Source of the DNA: Nematopogon swammerdamellus
Taxonomy: Eukaryota > Arthropoda > Insecta > Lepidoptera > Adelidae
Reading direction: 5' to 3'
Length of the DNA: 64,000 nucleotides
NCBI GenBank assembly: GCA_946902875.1
Contig: OX336351.1
Location: 310,001-374,000 of the forward strand
The notes beneath the pieces were generated by a model. That model did no database searches. It was not told the DNA's origin and saw only the letters and a list, made by a program, of their open reading frames with translations. Below, piece after piece: positions 23,096 through 35,300 of this stretch (position 1 is the first letter of the stretch; each line of letters starts with the position of its first letter). The position numbers and the translations under genes are program-made.

Positions 23096-25455
23096 ATTTT
23101 CGCTGAGAGTGTGAAATCGTCCTGTTGTCGCGAGTTTTGGGGCTACGCGAGTGGTTGAGGGCTCAAAAGACGCGTATCGGCTAGAGCTACATCTACAAGA
23201 TGGTGATTTTTGACATTGAAAATGTCTTTTGGTTCGTTCCAGTATAGGCCCCGATTTCACGAAAAAGTGCGATCCCCTTATATCTTGGAGAGTTGTAAAG
23301 ATATGATATTCAAAAAAATAGGTAAAAAAACTTTTAAGTTAAACGGTTTTATTAAAAAAAACTAGAAAAAAAAACATCAGCTGTACAAAAAACTAGAAAA
23401 TAATAAGGACACAAGCCTGGGCCTTCTTAAGATTTTACGTCTAGGTAAGAAATCGTGCAATACTAGCGTGCTGTCTTCTCATGTCGGATGCCAAAGGGCA
23501 CATTGTGTCGCTGCGTCAGCGGAATAAGTAATAAATTGAGACTTTTAACAGACTAATATAAAAACGTAGAAGTATGGGACACTCGTCCAAACCAACCAAA
23601 TGAGCCCAAACTCGAGGGGGTTACTAGTAACGGTTGAAGAGTTCCACTGTACCTCCTGACTCCATCATCAGACCCTCGTTACCAAGTTGAAATTATCATA
23701 ATATTGTATTGTCACGAGAATTCAATGCGTGTGCAAAGTTTCATAAAAATCGGTTCAGTAGAAGTAGTTGAAAAAGTTGTCGCAAGATTTGAAACAAAGA
23801 TAGAAACAAAGCCACAAATATACGGAGTCAAGCTAAATAAAACCGTTTAAAAAGGCTCAAAAGGCGCGTATTCATGAGAGCTGTATAGTGAAAAAAGAAT
23901 TATTCGAAAAAGTAATAAAAAACGAAAAAAGTTATGGCCGAAATAGTGAAAAATAAATTAAATTTTTTCCGAATTTTTTATTTTGGCGCTCGATATTTTG
24001 GAAACGAAGAATGATATCAAAAAATTGAGATAAACTCCTCTGGACAATTTATTCAGCTACAATTTGAGCCTAAAACAAAGGCGATTGGGTTAAGGGGTTG
24101 CCCTGTAGCTCAACCTTTTCGAAAAAATAAATTCACAGATTTCGTGCCTTGCACGACTATCGAGCACATTGAAAATGAATCAACGGAATTCGAAAAAATA
24201 TTGTCGCTGAGCGACACGAGAAAGTCGGATAAGGAAAAGGTTGAGTTAGGATCTGATGATGGAGCCGGAAGGAAGCCATAGGAACTCCTAAACTACACAT
24301 GATAAATCGACCGTGTTTGGGCTCGTTGGATTTGTCTTCGCAAGTACTCTAGTCATATGTAATTTCCAGGGCCCTGATGATGAAGCCGGAAGGAAGCCAT
24401 AGGAACTCCTATACCACACATGATAAATCGACCGTGTTTGGGCTCGTTGGATTTGTCTTCGCAAGTACTCTAGACATATGTTATTTCCGAGGTCCTGATG
24501 ATGGAGCCGGAAGGAAGCCATAGGAACTACTGAACTACACATGACAAATCCACCATATTTGGGCTCGTTGGATTTGTCTTCGCAAGTACTCTAGTCATAG
24601 GTATATGATTTCCAGGGTCCTGTATCTTCTAACCTACCTAATCTATATTTTATTTTTATATTTGATATTTATTAATTTGTTAATCTACCTTCATTCGGTC
24701 TCTTCTCGTTATAATACCATGTGTGCACAAGCTTCTCGATAATTCTTAATCATAAAAATTCTTCCTGCGTAAAGTGTTCCTTCACTGGTACCCTATAAGT
24801 GTCTAGCCTGGCGATCTCCACGGCGGGACCCCTAACCGGCGGAAGGAAACAGGTAACGGCGTCCCAGGGCGCCAGTAAGCACCTCCGACTCCACAGCAAG
24901 GTAGCCCTTTCCTGTTTGCTTATTTGTACCAAATATCACATTTTTAATACAGTCCAATTCCAATTTTCGAACAGTGTTGTTAAGACACTCTGACATCTCC
25001 CCAGCTGGTGTTTTTCAGAAAGTGCTGTTTCTATGATATTGTTTGGTGTTTTTAATATAAAAAAATAGAGGGAAGCACTTGAATTTTTTTTTTCTTGCAT
25101 AGTAAATACTATACTTTAGATAGTATAAATATAAAAAATATAGTATAAAATAAAAAAAATATATATTTTAATAATATGATATAGTATTTAAAATATATTT
25201 TACATAAGGTTTTCTTGTAAAAATAAAGTCTTAAATATGCACATGATTTTTTTCACTATTTTTCCCATAATCTAGACCAACTCAACAATAATATATATTT
25301 TTTTCATATAAATTACATAAATCATGCATTTACGGGTTAAGCTGCTTGTGTTTTTGAAAAATAATAAAAAATAAATAAATGTAATACTTTTTTTTATTTT
25401 GTTGAGTTCATTTTCAATGTACCTCGAAGGTCGTGTAATGCACGAGATAATTTTT
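23096..25455 (+). mobile_element. Third copy of the 121-bp-unit element, with insertions
   Basis: Starts TTTTCGCTGAGAGTGTGAAA, and from 23200 to 24240 is the reverse counterpart of 1870-1300 (CAGTATAGGCCCCGATTTCA, GCGCTCGATATTTTGGAAAC). Three tandem units with GATGATGGAGCCGGAAGG follow at 24255-24620, then the AT-rich internal part. It is interrupted by an insertion at about 23330-23855 and another at about 24687-25338, after which AAGCTGCTTGTGTTTTTGAA resumes. Confidence 0.65.
23330..23857. mobile_element. Nested ~530-bp TIR insertion
   Basis: Left end TTAAACGGTTTTATTAAA and right end TAAATAAAACCGTTTAAA are inverted repeats, and the surrounding host element resumes cleanly on both sides. 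Inside, GAGCCCAAACTCGAGGGGGT ... CTCCATCATCAGACC resembles, in reverse, the 121-bp unit of the host family, so the two families may share ancestry. Confidence 0.6.
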
Positions 25456-25541
25456 GTGCACAAAAGCATAATGACGTTAGTATAAAGTTAGTCTATATCA
25501 TTCTTCTATACACATAATATAAAAGTGACTACGCGGTCGAT

Positions 25542-25748
25542 ATGACGACAAAACTGTTTGTTATTCGCGTTAGTGATGACAGCCCTGGTGACGATAGTCA
25601 AGATGAGGACGAAGATTGCGACATCTCTGACGACGATGCAGTGCCTGACGAGTGCCTCCGTTCCGTCATCCAACCGCAACCACCTTCTTCCATAACTCTA
25701 TTGAAGGACGATTTAATGGAAGGAATATCGCCACTGCCAGATGATTAG
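25542..25748 (+). CDS. Short acidic open frame, function unknown
   Basis: An ATG in fair context (CGATATGACG) opens a 68-residue frame very rich in Asp/Glu (DSQDEDEDCDISDDDAVPDE) and ending PLPDD. I do not recognise it. Acidic N-terminal stretches of this kind occur in some transposases, including piggyBac-like ones, but nothing downstream continues the frame. It could be a decayed transposon fragment or a chance frame. Confidence 0.25.
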   Translation: MTTKLFVIRVSDDSPGDDSQDEDEDCDISDDDAVPDECLRSVIQPQPPSSITLLKDDLMEGISPLPDD

Positions 25749-25749
25749 A

Positions 25750-27265
25750 AGTAGGTACGTATTAAATCATTATTATAATATTAATAATTAACTAGTGTTC
25801 TTTAAACAACGCGCATATTATGCAAATTCTTTAAAAAAAAGTTCCAAAGTACAACAACAAAAATAGTACAAATACGATAATTGAATCAGGTATTTTTGAA
25901 ACCCCACAAATCCATTATTTTTTCGAAAGTGAGGTTTTAATGGCGATCGACAGAGAATCCACAGCCGCTCTTATGTGTATATTTGAAACACCACAAGTCC
26001 ACTCCTTTCCATACATTTTTGACAGGGCTCTGTGCTGAGAAATTTTTGAAACCCCACAAGTTCAATACATGTGGGATTTTCTGTATTCCCAAGACTTCGT
26101 CGGAACTGTTAAAACGCGCCCTTATATTAACAATAACGTTGTAAGCACATTCCGACTATCCCCTGGAAAGTTCCCTTATACTTACATAAAAAAAAAGATG
26201 GTTTTTTTATTTTTTTTATTTTTGTTTTTTTTTTTATTACGTGCGACGGTAATGAAGACGGCGATTGAATGCTTCATAATAATGCTTTATAGTACTGTTT
26301 TATATTAAATATGTAAACTTAAACAGTATTTTTTATTAAAAAATTTGACAAATTTTTTAAACACCACATATCCATTGTCTATGCACTTTGGAGCCTTCCT
26401 GTTAAATAAAAACTAAAAGGTTTTCAAATCTATGAATTTGGGTTCACTCTCATTTTAACTTGTACTACATACGCCCTGAACCCAGAAACTTTTTTGTTTT
26501 TTTTTTTGTGAACCAATGTTAGGGTGTTAAAATTACTTATTAATTTTTATAACCACCTAAACAAACTTTATTTTGGAAAATATTTTCGAAAATACTTCCG
26601 AAATTAATATTTCTTCCTTTTTTTTGTTAAGTTATGTTAGGGTGTTAAAATTAGGTTAAGGTTATTTTTTATAACCACCTAAAAATCTTTATTTCAACTA
26701 AAATTTCACATTATTCACAAACCTGTCTCTAACAGAGCTAATCTACACATAAAAAAACTGTTTAGTAATGTTTTTAAAAAATAAGATTTTAAAAATTAAG
26801 GTAATCGTCACTTTTATTGTAGTGACTTTGTACAAATGATGTTAATTTTGAATACTCGTATGTTACAATTGTAACACCACTACAATTTTTGGTCTGGAGA
26901 ATTGTGATATGTATAGGTAGTTTTTAAGGGCATGTTTAAATCTCCGGTAGTACTTTTTTTGTTCACAGTGATTTTTCAAAAATTTATCAGTTTTTAATGT
27001 AAACTGAACAAAAATTCACTGAAAGGGCTATAGCAACAGTACAGTCTAGGAGTAAACCTAAAAACTATTCATTACGTACCAGCTACATGTCTCCTCTACT
27101 TCCATACCAAATTTTATTCCATTTTGTGGAATAGATATCCAACTAGAGCGGTTTATGTGACTAAAATAGAGAAATTTCAAAAAAACTTTAAAAAAATCAT
27201 AACTTCTAAACCATTGATTTTCGCGGAACTAATGTTTTTTTTAAATGAGTGATAAAGTTTTGTAC
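25750..27265. other. AT-rich repeat-bearing stretch
   Basis: GTTAGGGTGTTAAAATTA ... TTTATAACCACCTAA occurs twice (26517 and 26635), and a related form lies in 21827-21890. GAAACCCCACAA-type words recur at 25900-26060. No gene supported. Confidence 0.35.
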
Positions 27266-27348
27266 CGTGTGGGGTCGGTACTTAAAAAGAATAGCCCCAC
27301 TGCATCTCTCCCCGTCGCATGTCGTAAAAGTCGACTAAGGGATCGTCA
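27265..27348 (+). repeat. GTCGGTACTT...AAGTCGACTAAGG repeat
   Basis: GTGGGGTCGGTACTTAAAAAGAATAGCCCCACTGCATCTCTCCCCGT recurs in reverse at 36630-36730 and at 55270-55345. It appears to be the conserved 3' part of a dispersed retroposon, of unknown family. Confidence 0.5.
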
Positions 27349-27668
27349 GCCTCGGCAGCTCAGTGGTGCGGTCAGTTATTGGATGGGTGACCGCCCGACC
27401 GTTGGAGGCTGACCGTGGTTCGGATTCCACGTTAAACTGTAGGTACCTTACTGGGTGGTAGGGTTTATCCCGGCCGGGTTGATACCACCGCACTGAGCGA
27501 AACGTCGTCGGTCGAAACGGCTATGTAAATAGTTCGTGTTTTCCGTCCAGAAAATGAAGGGAAGCACTAACATAGCACGTAGTTCACCCGGTGTTATGGG
27601 CTGACATCACGGATGTTGTAGGTGATGTAGCCAACCGTGTCAGTTTCCATAAAAAAAAAAAAAAAAAA
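27349..27668 (+). mobile_element. 5S-related SINE (copy 4, near full length)
   Basis: Runs from GCCTCGGCAGCTCAGTGGTG through GCGGTCAGTTATTGGATGGG (5S-like), GGTTCGGATTCCACG (B-box-like), TTATGGGCTGACATCACGG and GTGTCAGTTTCCAT to an 18-A tail. It lacks part of the 5S-like segment present at 37761. Confidence 0.8.
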
Positions 27669-28550
27669 GTGTCAACATGATGTCCTCCACCTAAAAAAAA
27701 TTTTTGGACCACTATAACTGGGCCACCCTGTATATGTGTTTTAACAAGCCGTACTATCTAGCTACCTAGCTGCACTGAGGCACACACAGCCGGCACAGGA
27801 GTGCTAGGGGGCAAATTCAAGTCGCCTTTATAGCCTTCGTGCTCTTTGGTATTTCCGACACCAAGTTAAGTCATAGATCCGAAAATTAGTTGGAATTTTA
27901 ATTATTACGAATGTTTTGTGTCGTCTTTATGTTTTTTTGCGTCGAGTCATCTTACTTCTAGCAACCACCAACCGTCATGAAAATTAGACAGTGGAATTCG
28001 AAATGGCACGGTCTATTGGCGGATAATCGAGATGTCGCGCAATGCACCCGTTTCGTTCGACGTGTCGCCGTCGTCGTTGTGGTCGGTCGGCGAAAGTGTT
28101 TTAGGACATTATAAAGTCTAGAGTTTTATAGATTCGCTCGAATTCGCGCTATGGACAATCGCGTGGGTGTATACCGCGGCGCGGCGGCGGCGGCGTAATC
28201 GATCATCGGTGACACTGACTAACTTGCTTGACTATTGACCGGTCCGCCACCTGAAAGAGCTGCTGGCTCCTACTACGGATTCTTTAGTTAGATCCTTTCG
28301 GCAAACTTCGGCTCTAAGGAATGTGTGGTATGAGTGATGTTGTGTGGTATGAGTACTGATGGGTCGATCCCGGGATTGAATCTTTATGGGCGGGATTTTA
28401 TCATAAAAGCCCGGATTTAATCCTATTCTAGGACCGAATGAGGATTTTATGTTTTAAGGTTAAGTATGTGAAGTTCTGTAATATGAGCGAAATTTTATCA
28501 TAAAGTCCCGGATTTAATCCTATTTTAAGATCGAAAGGATTTTATGTTTT

Positions 28551-28900
28551 AACTAGCCTTTGCCCGCGGCTTCGCTCGCGTGAAATTCGTATTTCAAAAG
28601 AAGAAACTAAATCATTAAGGGCGAGGCCGAAGGCCGAGCTGCGTTCAGGTTAATGATAAACCTTCTCGAATAAAGTATGTTTTTAACTAGCTTTTGCCCG
28701 CGGCTTCGCTCGCGTGAAATTCGTATTTCAAAAGAAGAAACTAAATCATTAAGGGCGAGGCCGAAGGCTGAGCTGCGTTCAGGTTAATGATAAACCTTCT
28801 CGAATAAAGTATGTTTTTAACTAGCTTTTGCCCGCGGCTTCGCTCGCGTGAAATTCGTATTTCAAAAGAAGAAACTAAATCATTAAGGGCGAGGATCTCT
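28551..28900 (+). repeat. 134-bp tandem array with CTAGCTTTTGCCCGCGG starts
   Basis: Three units begin AACTAGC(C/T)TTTGCCCGCGG at 28551, 28685 and 28819. Each holds GTGAAATTCGTATTTC and, in the first two units, GGCCGAAGGC(C/T)GAGCTGCG. The unit start is the reverse of the common lepidopteran GCGAAGCCGCGGGCAAAAGCTAGT terminus. Confidence 0.8.
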
Positions 28901-29030
28901 TTATGAGCCACGCAAGTTTGTAACGAGTTTTCACGATAGTATTTGTGAGTGGTCATTGCAAGGGATAGCTTGGACTATCCGCTCTGATCTGATGACATTA
29001 CATCTCTGATTACATTACACAAGTTAAGCG

Positions 29031-29420
29031 GCGGTTGGCCGAGTTTTTGGGCATCGGGTTCTCATGCAAGAGGTCCGAGGTTCGAATCCGGTCGGTGTGT
29101 ACCAATGAGTTTTTTCTGATGAAAAAATGTACGTGCATACTCACACCTGCTGCTTCACCGTTTAGAACTGGTGTAAAACTAGGTACCTTCCCTTGCCCCT
29201 TACGAGGTTGTAGGCTCAAATTGTAGCCGACTGGGTTAGTACCACCGTACTGGATGTAAGATGGCCGCATAGCAGGCTCGGCTGTGTTCTCTTCTAGTTC
29301 AGTATATCCAGCAATCCATGGAAGTCTCCGGTATGCACGGGCACCTACCTTCTCGGAGGTGATATTGGCTGGTCGGAGAATGTGCTTAGGCCCCTTCGAC
29401 TCAGGCGAACGTATTACATA
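29031..29420 (+). mobile_element. tRNA-derived SINE (copy 1)
   Basis: GCGGCGGTTGGCCGAGTTTT (A-box region), GAGGTTCGAATCCGGTCGG (B box), then TACCAATGAGTTTTTTCTGA, GCTGCTTCACCGTTTAGAAC, ACCACCGTACTGGATGTAAG and CGGAGGTGATATTGGCTGGT. The order and spacing match the copy with a target duplication at 53874-54287. Confidence 0.8.
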
Positions 29421-29454
29421 AAACAGTATTATTTTTAGTAACTATTATAGTTTA

Positions 29455-29905
29455 CTAGCTTTTGCCCGCTCTCGTGAAATTCGTATTTCAAAAGAAGAAA
29501 GTAAGTTATAAAGCGAGAAGGTCGAAAGCTGAGCTTCATTCAGGGTAATGACAAACCTTCTCGAACAAAATATGTAACTACTGATTAGGCCGAAGGTCGA
29601 GCTCCTTTCAGGTAAACGTTATTTTTCTCGAAGAAACTAAGTTACCTATGGCGACGCCGAAGGCGGAGCTCCCTATAGGTATACCATATACTTTTTCAAA
29701 GAGGCCGACGACGCCGTAGGCCGAGCTGCGTTCAAGTAAATGATAATCCTTCTCAAAGAAACTAAGTTAATGCCCTGCCGAACGCCGAGTTGCGTTCGCG
29801 TAAACGATATTCTCGCCCTTATTTACTTACTTTCATCGAGAAATATATCGTTAACTTGAACGAAGCTCCGCTTTCGGCCTCTCCCTTAGTTACTTACTTC
29901 GAAAA
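29455..29905 (+). repeat. Degenerate GGCCGAAGG...GAGCT array
   Basis: Begins TTTACTAGCTTTTGCCCG and holds five or more diverged repeats of GCCGAAGGTCGAGCTCC(T/G)TTCAGGTAA type, some in reverse near 29850-29900. Same family as 28551-28900 and 58465-58740. Confidence 0.65.
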
Positions 29906-30179
29906 GGTACATGTTTCGTATCGGTGACGTCATATTTAGTTTACATGTATCCTAACTTGTACCATAAGAATAGGATAAAAAAATTAGGATCGAATCAAAT
30001 TACAATTTTGGCTTTCTATAGTATGGGCAGTGCGCTTTTATAGGCACCCGCCCGCGCGCCGCGCCGCCCGCTTCGCCGCGCCGCCCGCTCCGCCACGCCG
30101 CCGGCTCGCTCATATCTGATACCTGATACCTACTCGCGCTAAATGGCGCGCGAAACATTTCAGTTTGGGAACCACATCT

Positions 30180-30425
30180 TAGCGTAACCGGAACTGAATT
30201 TTATTTAGCTTATCCTCTGTGTCGTATAGTATAGGATATAACATCCTTGTACGATGTTTCATCGAATTCAGATGATCGGTTTAAGAGGTTATGGTGGAAC
30301 ATACATACACAGAAAATATTTCTAAAAATCGTCCATTTAGCTTTAGTATCATACATAGAGTCTTATACCTCAGTATCTCATAAAACAAAGTAACTTACTC
30401 CATGACCATCCCTTACAGATTTATA
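30180..30425 (-). mobile_element. Reverse copy of the 13540-14020 repeat
   Basis: GATGATCGGTTTAAGAGGTT, AGAAAATATTTCTAAAAATC, CCTCAGTATCTCATAAAACA and CTCCATGACCATCCCTTACAG are reverse complements of the blocks at 13680-13850. At 30478 a separate common lepidopteran start (ATAACCGACTTTAAAAAAGG) follows. Confidence 0.6.
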
Positions 30426-31165
30426 ATTAGTATTGATTTAACAAATATCGGTAGATTATGACCTCAAATCGTTATTTTATAACCGACTTTAAAAAAGGAG
30501 GAGGTTCTCAATTCGACTGTATGTTTTTAGGTCAAACATGACCGAAATTGGTATATCTACCAAAATATCGGTACCTAACTTTTCACACTGTCACGGTCAC
30601 TGAACAGACTCTATTACCGATACCGACCTTTTTCCTCTCTCACATCACGGCGAAATGTACGCGCGCTCAAACGACCACAGATATCGATTATTTTGTGAAC
30701 ATAACTAGGGAATCATGCATTCAAATTAAAATCTGTCGAGACATTATTGATTTAGATATAGGAATTCATCCAGTAAAACAATGATCTACATACCTACTAC
30801 CATATTATGCCTAGTACTAATGAAAACAACTCATTCACGATGTTGAATATTAAAATAAAATCCTATTTCGTAAGATCGAATGAGGAAAATCCCTATAAAG
30901 TCTCGAATAAGGATTCGGTCCCAAATGGGATTGAATCCTTGCCCATCAGTAGGTATGAGTGATGTTATGGTGGTTTAAAAAAAATAACCAGGGGGTGCAT
31001 GTCGTTTTTTGTTACGTTTCGTTTCAAACTGAGTGTTTCGTTTCGAGCCGAGTCAACCCGAGTCGTAGGATCGCAGGATCTGCAGGAGCCGCCAGAGCTT
31101 TCAGGTGTCAAACCCACTATTGACGGAGTGACGAGGACGAGACGCGAAGTGCGTGTGCGTGCAGC

Positions 31166-31927
31166 CAGTGTTGCCGCTTAGGAAAAAAGAAAGTCACCAA
31201 ACTATTGCCATAAAGTCACTAGAATTAAGGAAAAAATTACTTCAAAGAGTCACTAGAAGTCACTAAATATTTTTATCAGAGCTCCATTTATAATTTTTCA
31301 AAATACATTTTTTAATAAGTGTGAAAAAATCAATGATTTATTCATTCAATGTTTATACTTACTTATATAATTTAAAATTCAATTAATTGAATAATTTCAT
31401 CTTCTTCCGGCACAGGGAAGGTGAATGGTTCTGTAGAAGTTGTAGCTGTTGATTCTGTTTCTCTATTTACCGTTCTCGTAGTTTTCATAATTTTTGACAG
31501 GACTTCTGGAGGTATAATGTAAGTGTGGCAGCTTTTTTTCACAATTTTTAGTTAGATCCATCAAAAGTATTGATTTGAGAGTTTTGGTGGACAGTCTATT
31601 TCGTAATTTAGTTTTTACAATGTTCATTGTACTGAAAATTAGCTTGAACAGGCAAAGGTATATACATCCAAAGCGATTGTTTTGATTAATTCGTTCAAGT
31701 TCATAGCGTCGATGATGATTAGTAAATGATGTGATGATGATGCAGAACATGTAAAATCTATGAGGGTATACAGCCAAGTCAATGTCCGTGCTTAAAATTT
31801 TATCACTATATTAAAAGTCACTAAAAGTCACTAGATTTTTTTTAGTGACAAAATCTTTAAAAAATGTCACCAAAGACGTCAAAAACTCACTAGATCTAGT
31901 GACAAAGTCACTAAAACGGCAACACTG
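31166..31927 (-). mobile_element. hAT element remnant with 8-bp TSD
   Basis: Ends CAGTGTTGCCG ... CGGCAACACTG are inverted repeats, and CGTGCAGC lies immediately outside both (31158-31165 and 31928-31935). On the minus strand a frame around 31777-31463 reads FSTMNIVKTKLRNRLSTKTL, the C-terminal dimerisation region of hAT transposases. Subterminal AGTCACTA words recur in both orientations. Most of the transposase is gone, so it is non-functional. It sits about 0.4 kb upstream of the start codon of the gene at 32339. Confidence 0.85.
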
Positions 31928-31935
31928 CGTGCAGC

Positions 31936-32338
31936 GCAGCGTGAGCATAGAGTAACTTATATGGTGGGGTTAGCGTGAGCGTGCCGTGCGTGGCGTGGTG
32001 CCGTGCCGTGCATGTGCATGCGTGACTCATACATAAGATAAAGAATTTTTAATGACGTCGACGACCATGCTCCTCTACTACTCTATGACTCTACTCATGC
32101 ATGCATCATATAAATCTGTGTCATGCCATGCATCATGCATGCTTGCCTGCTGCCAGTGTCAAAGAGTGTTACAGTGCCAGTGTACAGTGTGTTTCTAATT
32201 AGAGATAATAATAATTAGCTTTGCAGCTGTCAGATTTCAGCTGACGAGCTTTGTTTACATGTTTGACAGCTAATTAGGTGTTGATAAACAATCGCGACGA
32301 GACGAGCGGCTGTGACCGGCGGCCGCGGCGCCGGCGAA
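31936..32338 (+). promoter_or_regulatory. Putative promoter/5' UTR of the 32339 gene
   Basis: Contains a TGACGTCG CRE-like word near 32053 and several GCATGC/ATGCAT palindromes near 32010-32140. A GC-rich stretch runs directly into the coding exon. No TATA or initiator can be fixed with confidence, so this is inferred from position. Confidence 0.35.
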
Positions 32339-35300
32339 ATGAACGCGAGGACGGACGGGCACGGCGAAGCGAGCTGCACCGCGGCGACACGGGAAAATGG
32401 CGACGACGCGTCCGACGAGCGACCTCTAAAGAAGGCGCGGTTCGCGTGGCAGGTCAAAGGCAAATATCACCTGAGACAGCCGGAGCGGACCGAGCCGCCA
32501 CGCTCGGCCCCCGCGCGTCGCGCGCCCTCTCTCTCCGTCTCGGATCACGAGAGCGGCACCGATAGCGACGCGGATGAGGCGGCCGCGAGCGCCGAGCAGA
32601 ACCTCGAGATCCTCGGCGACTATCTCCTCAAGCAGGACTTGAGCATGATGGAGAGCAGCGGACTGAGTGCGGGCGAGGCGCGCGCGGAGACGGCGGCGAC
32701 GGAGCGCACGGCGGCGCCCGCGCCCGCGCCGGCACCCGCGTGCCCGCGCTACGCGCCGAGCTGGGACGCGCCGCCCTCGCTGGTGGTAGTTCGAGCGCGC
32801 CACCCGTCCGAAGACCAGTACCTGGAGGCTTGGCAGGAGCGCCAGGTGAGCTCCAGTCCACTCTCACACCCCCCTCTCCAAATTGTCAATAAGTATTTTA
32901 TATTAGGTATATCAATATAAAATTCAATTTGTGTGCAATTTAAAGAGTTTCTATTCTATTCTATTCTATCAATTTCGCTATGAGTCACATGACACTGTCG
33001 GCGAGTTTTGAAGTCCGCTACGTATGCTCCGCTGAATATGCATATGCATTTTAGGTATTTGCGACTTTTCATAGCTGCGTTCATTTTGTGACGTATCTCA
33101 TATGTTGCTAGAAGAGGCTTATGGGGACCGTCGTCACCTCTGTGGCCGGATCTTTCAACGGTCTTCAGGAAAATGGCTAGGTATAGTGAAAGCCATACCA
33201 AGGAAAAACAGTACCTATCTCAGACTTAAAAGACCTCTGGCCCAGAAGTATTTTACTCATGATATAAAAAATAATTGTCTACAAATAAACAATATGTAGT
33301 AAAGCAGAGATGAAGTCAGACTCAGGGAATAACAGCATCGGTATATACAACACTCACTCATATTCGTCACCCTGTTAGAAGTCACGCAAAAAAGTAACTC
33401 GATCTATATAGATAATCAATACTTCACAGCATAGCTCGCTCCTTGACAGCTGATTGTTTCTATATTTTCGACATTTAATTGTAGTATTGCAATCACCTGA
33501 GGTATTCGTTTTTTGAAAACGAACACGTGATTCCAAGCGCGACGAAATTTTGTGTCCTGTGGATAAAACCGATTATAATCAGATTTAGATGTATCAGACA
33601 ATGCTGCCTGTCTAAAATAAATAAATACATTTCATTTTTCTCAGCCACTTTTCTGGATGTACAACAGGCATTCGACAGAGTGTGGCATAAGGGACTGTTG
33701 TATAAACTTAAAAAACTCTTACCACACACAATATACCAAGTCCTGAGATCCTACCTGGAAAACCGAATCTTTCAAGTGAAGGTTGGAGAAGACTACTCCG
33801 GCTTCCACGACATTCTAGCAGGGGTTCCGCAGGGATCTGTGCTGGGTCCGATTCTATACACCATTTTTACGGCAGATATGCCTGAGACTGACAATGTGAC
33901 ATCAGCCACTTACGCAGACGACATGGCGGCCCTTGCTAGCCATTCTAGCGCAGCAATGGCGTCCAGTATACTCCAGTCTCACCTGGACAAAGTGGACATA
34001 TGGCTTGAAAAATGGCGGATCCGAGTCAGCGCACCCAAGTCTCACCACATCACATTTTCACTTCGAGTCGGCGACTGTCCTCCTGTGAAACTTGGAAGCG
34101 AAACCCTACCACACACTAGCTCCGTGCGTTATCTGGTAATGCACTTAGATAGGAGGCAGACATTCAAAGAGCACATCAGGTGCAAAAGACAGGAACTGAA
34201 CCTACGGCTCAACAAACTGCACTGGCTGATGGGCAGAGCGTCTAAACTGAGCACATCCAACAAACTCCTCATCTACAAAGCGGTCATCAAGCCGGTGTGG
34301 ACATATGGCATACAGTTGTGGGGCACTGCAAGCAACAGTAACATTGAGATCTTGCAGAGATTCCAAAACAAAGTGCTTCGAAACATATCAAACGCACCAT
34401 GGTTCTCTAAAAACGATGACATACACGAGCATCTCAAAGTGCCGAGCATAAAAGCTGAGATCCAGTCGAATTGTACCAGATACAAGACGAGGCTAGAAAA
34501 TCACCCAAATATTCTAACCACGGCACTCCTGGACCACACCGGCCCTGGAAGGCTGAAACGACACCAAGTGTTGACCCTAGATCTTCGACACTAACAACCA
34601 AAAGGGAGAGCCGTCAATGGATGGCCCACCTCAAACGCCATACCCCAAACAACAAATAATCTGCTTATGGTAGAGTTCCGATGGCAGATGGCTATATCAG
34701 AAAAAAAAAAAAATTTTTTTATACATGAACACAAGAAACTGATGACCAAAACACAAAAAATAATAGTTATTTGCAGCGGTGGCACTGTCCTGTTGCAGTG
34801 GCACAGTCCTGTGGAGGTGGTACAGTCCTGTGGCGGCCCGCACAAAGCGAGCTCGCATCACAACATCTTTAAGAGATCTGGAAAGTTCTTTAATGAAAGC
34901 TATTTACCTAAATATGCCTAAATATGGCCACTGTAAAAGAGGAAATAATTTCCAAATGACGGTCAGCCGGCGCCGACCGTCATTTGTTATCAAAGTCTCC
35001 GTCCACACCCCGAGCACCGCTCACACGTATACCCCGTACCGACATGCGTACGCTTGGATTTTGTATGATAATAATATGTTATAGAAAAATTAAGAACACT
35101 GGTGAATTTTTATTATTGATTTTTTAGTAATTTATGTATTAGGTAATACTTATTTTTGTTAGTTAAAGTTAAAATAGTTAAATAAGTTTCCTCGCTATAT
35201 ATTTTGCTACATTTTACCCAACCTATCTTTGCCACATAAGCGGTAGACATATCGTTATTCCTTGACATCGTTCTTCTGAAGATATCTAGAAGTTTCTAGA

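Larger units (their letters stand above)
28354..30951. mobile_element. Non-autonomous hAT-like element with 8-bp TSD
   Basis: Left end TACTGATGGGTCGATCCC and right end (reverse complement) TACTGATGGGCAAGGATTC are inverted repeats. The 8-bp sequence GGTATGAG lies immediately outside both (28346-28353 and 30952-30959), a hAT-type target duplication. TTTTATCATAAAG/AGCCCGGATTTAATCCTAT is duplicated inside the left end. The 2.6-kb body carries no transposase and has been filled by other repeats, including a 134-bp array, a tRNA SINE and a Helitron-like fragment. Confidence 0.7.

Noticed and set aside
28031..28125. Short ATG frame reading MSRNAPVSFDVSPSSLW
   Set aside because: Only 29 codons, no convincing donor and no partner exon, so not reported as a gene.
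29031..29100. Possible tRNA genes (also 54200-54290, 54300-54370, 21735, 22843)
   Set aside because: Each has good A and B boxes but poor acceptor or anticodon arms, is followed by a shared non-tRNA body, and occurs in several copies, one with a target duplication. They are SINEs.
32426..32867. Antisense frames over exon 1 of the 32339 gene
   Set aside because: GC-rich shadow frames opposite a better supported exon.
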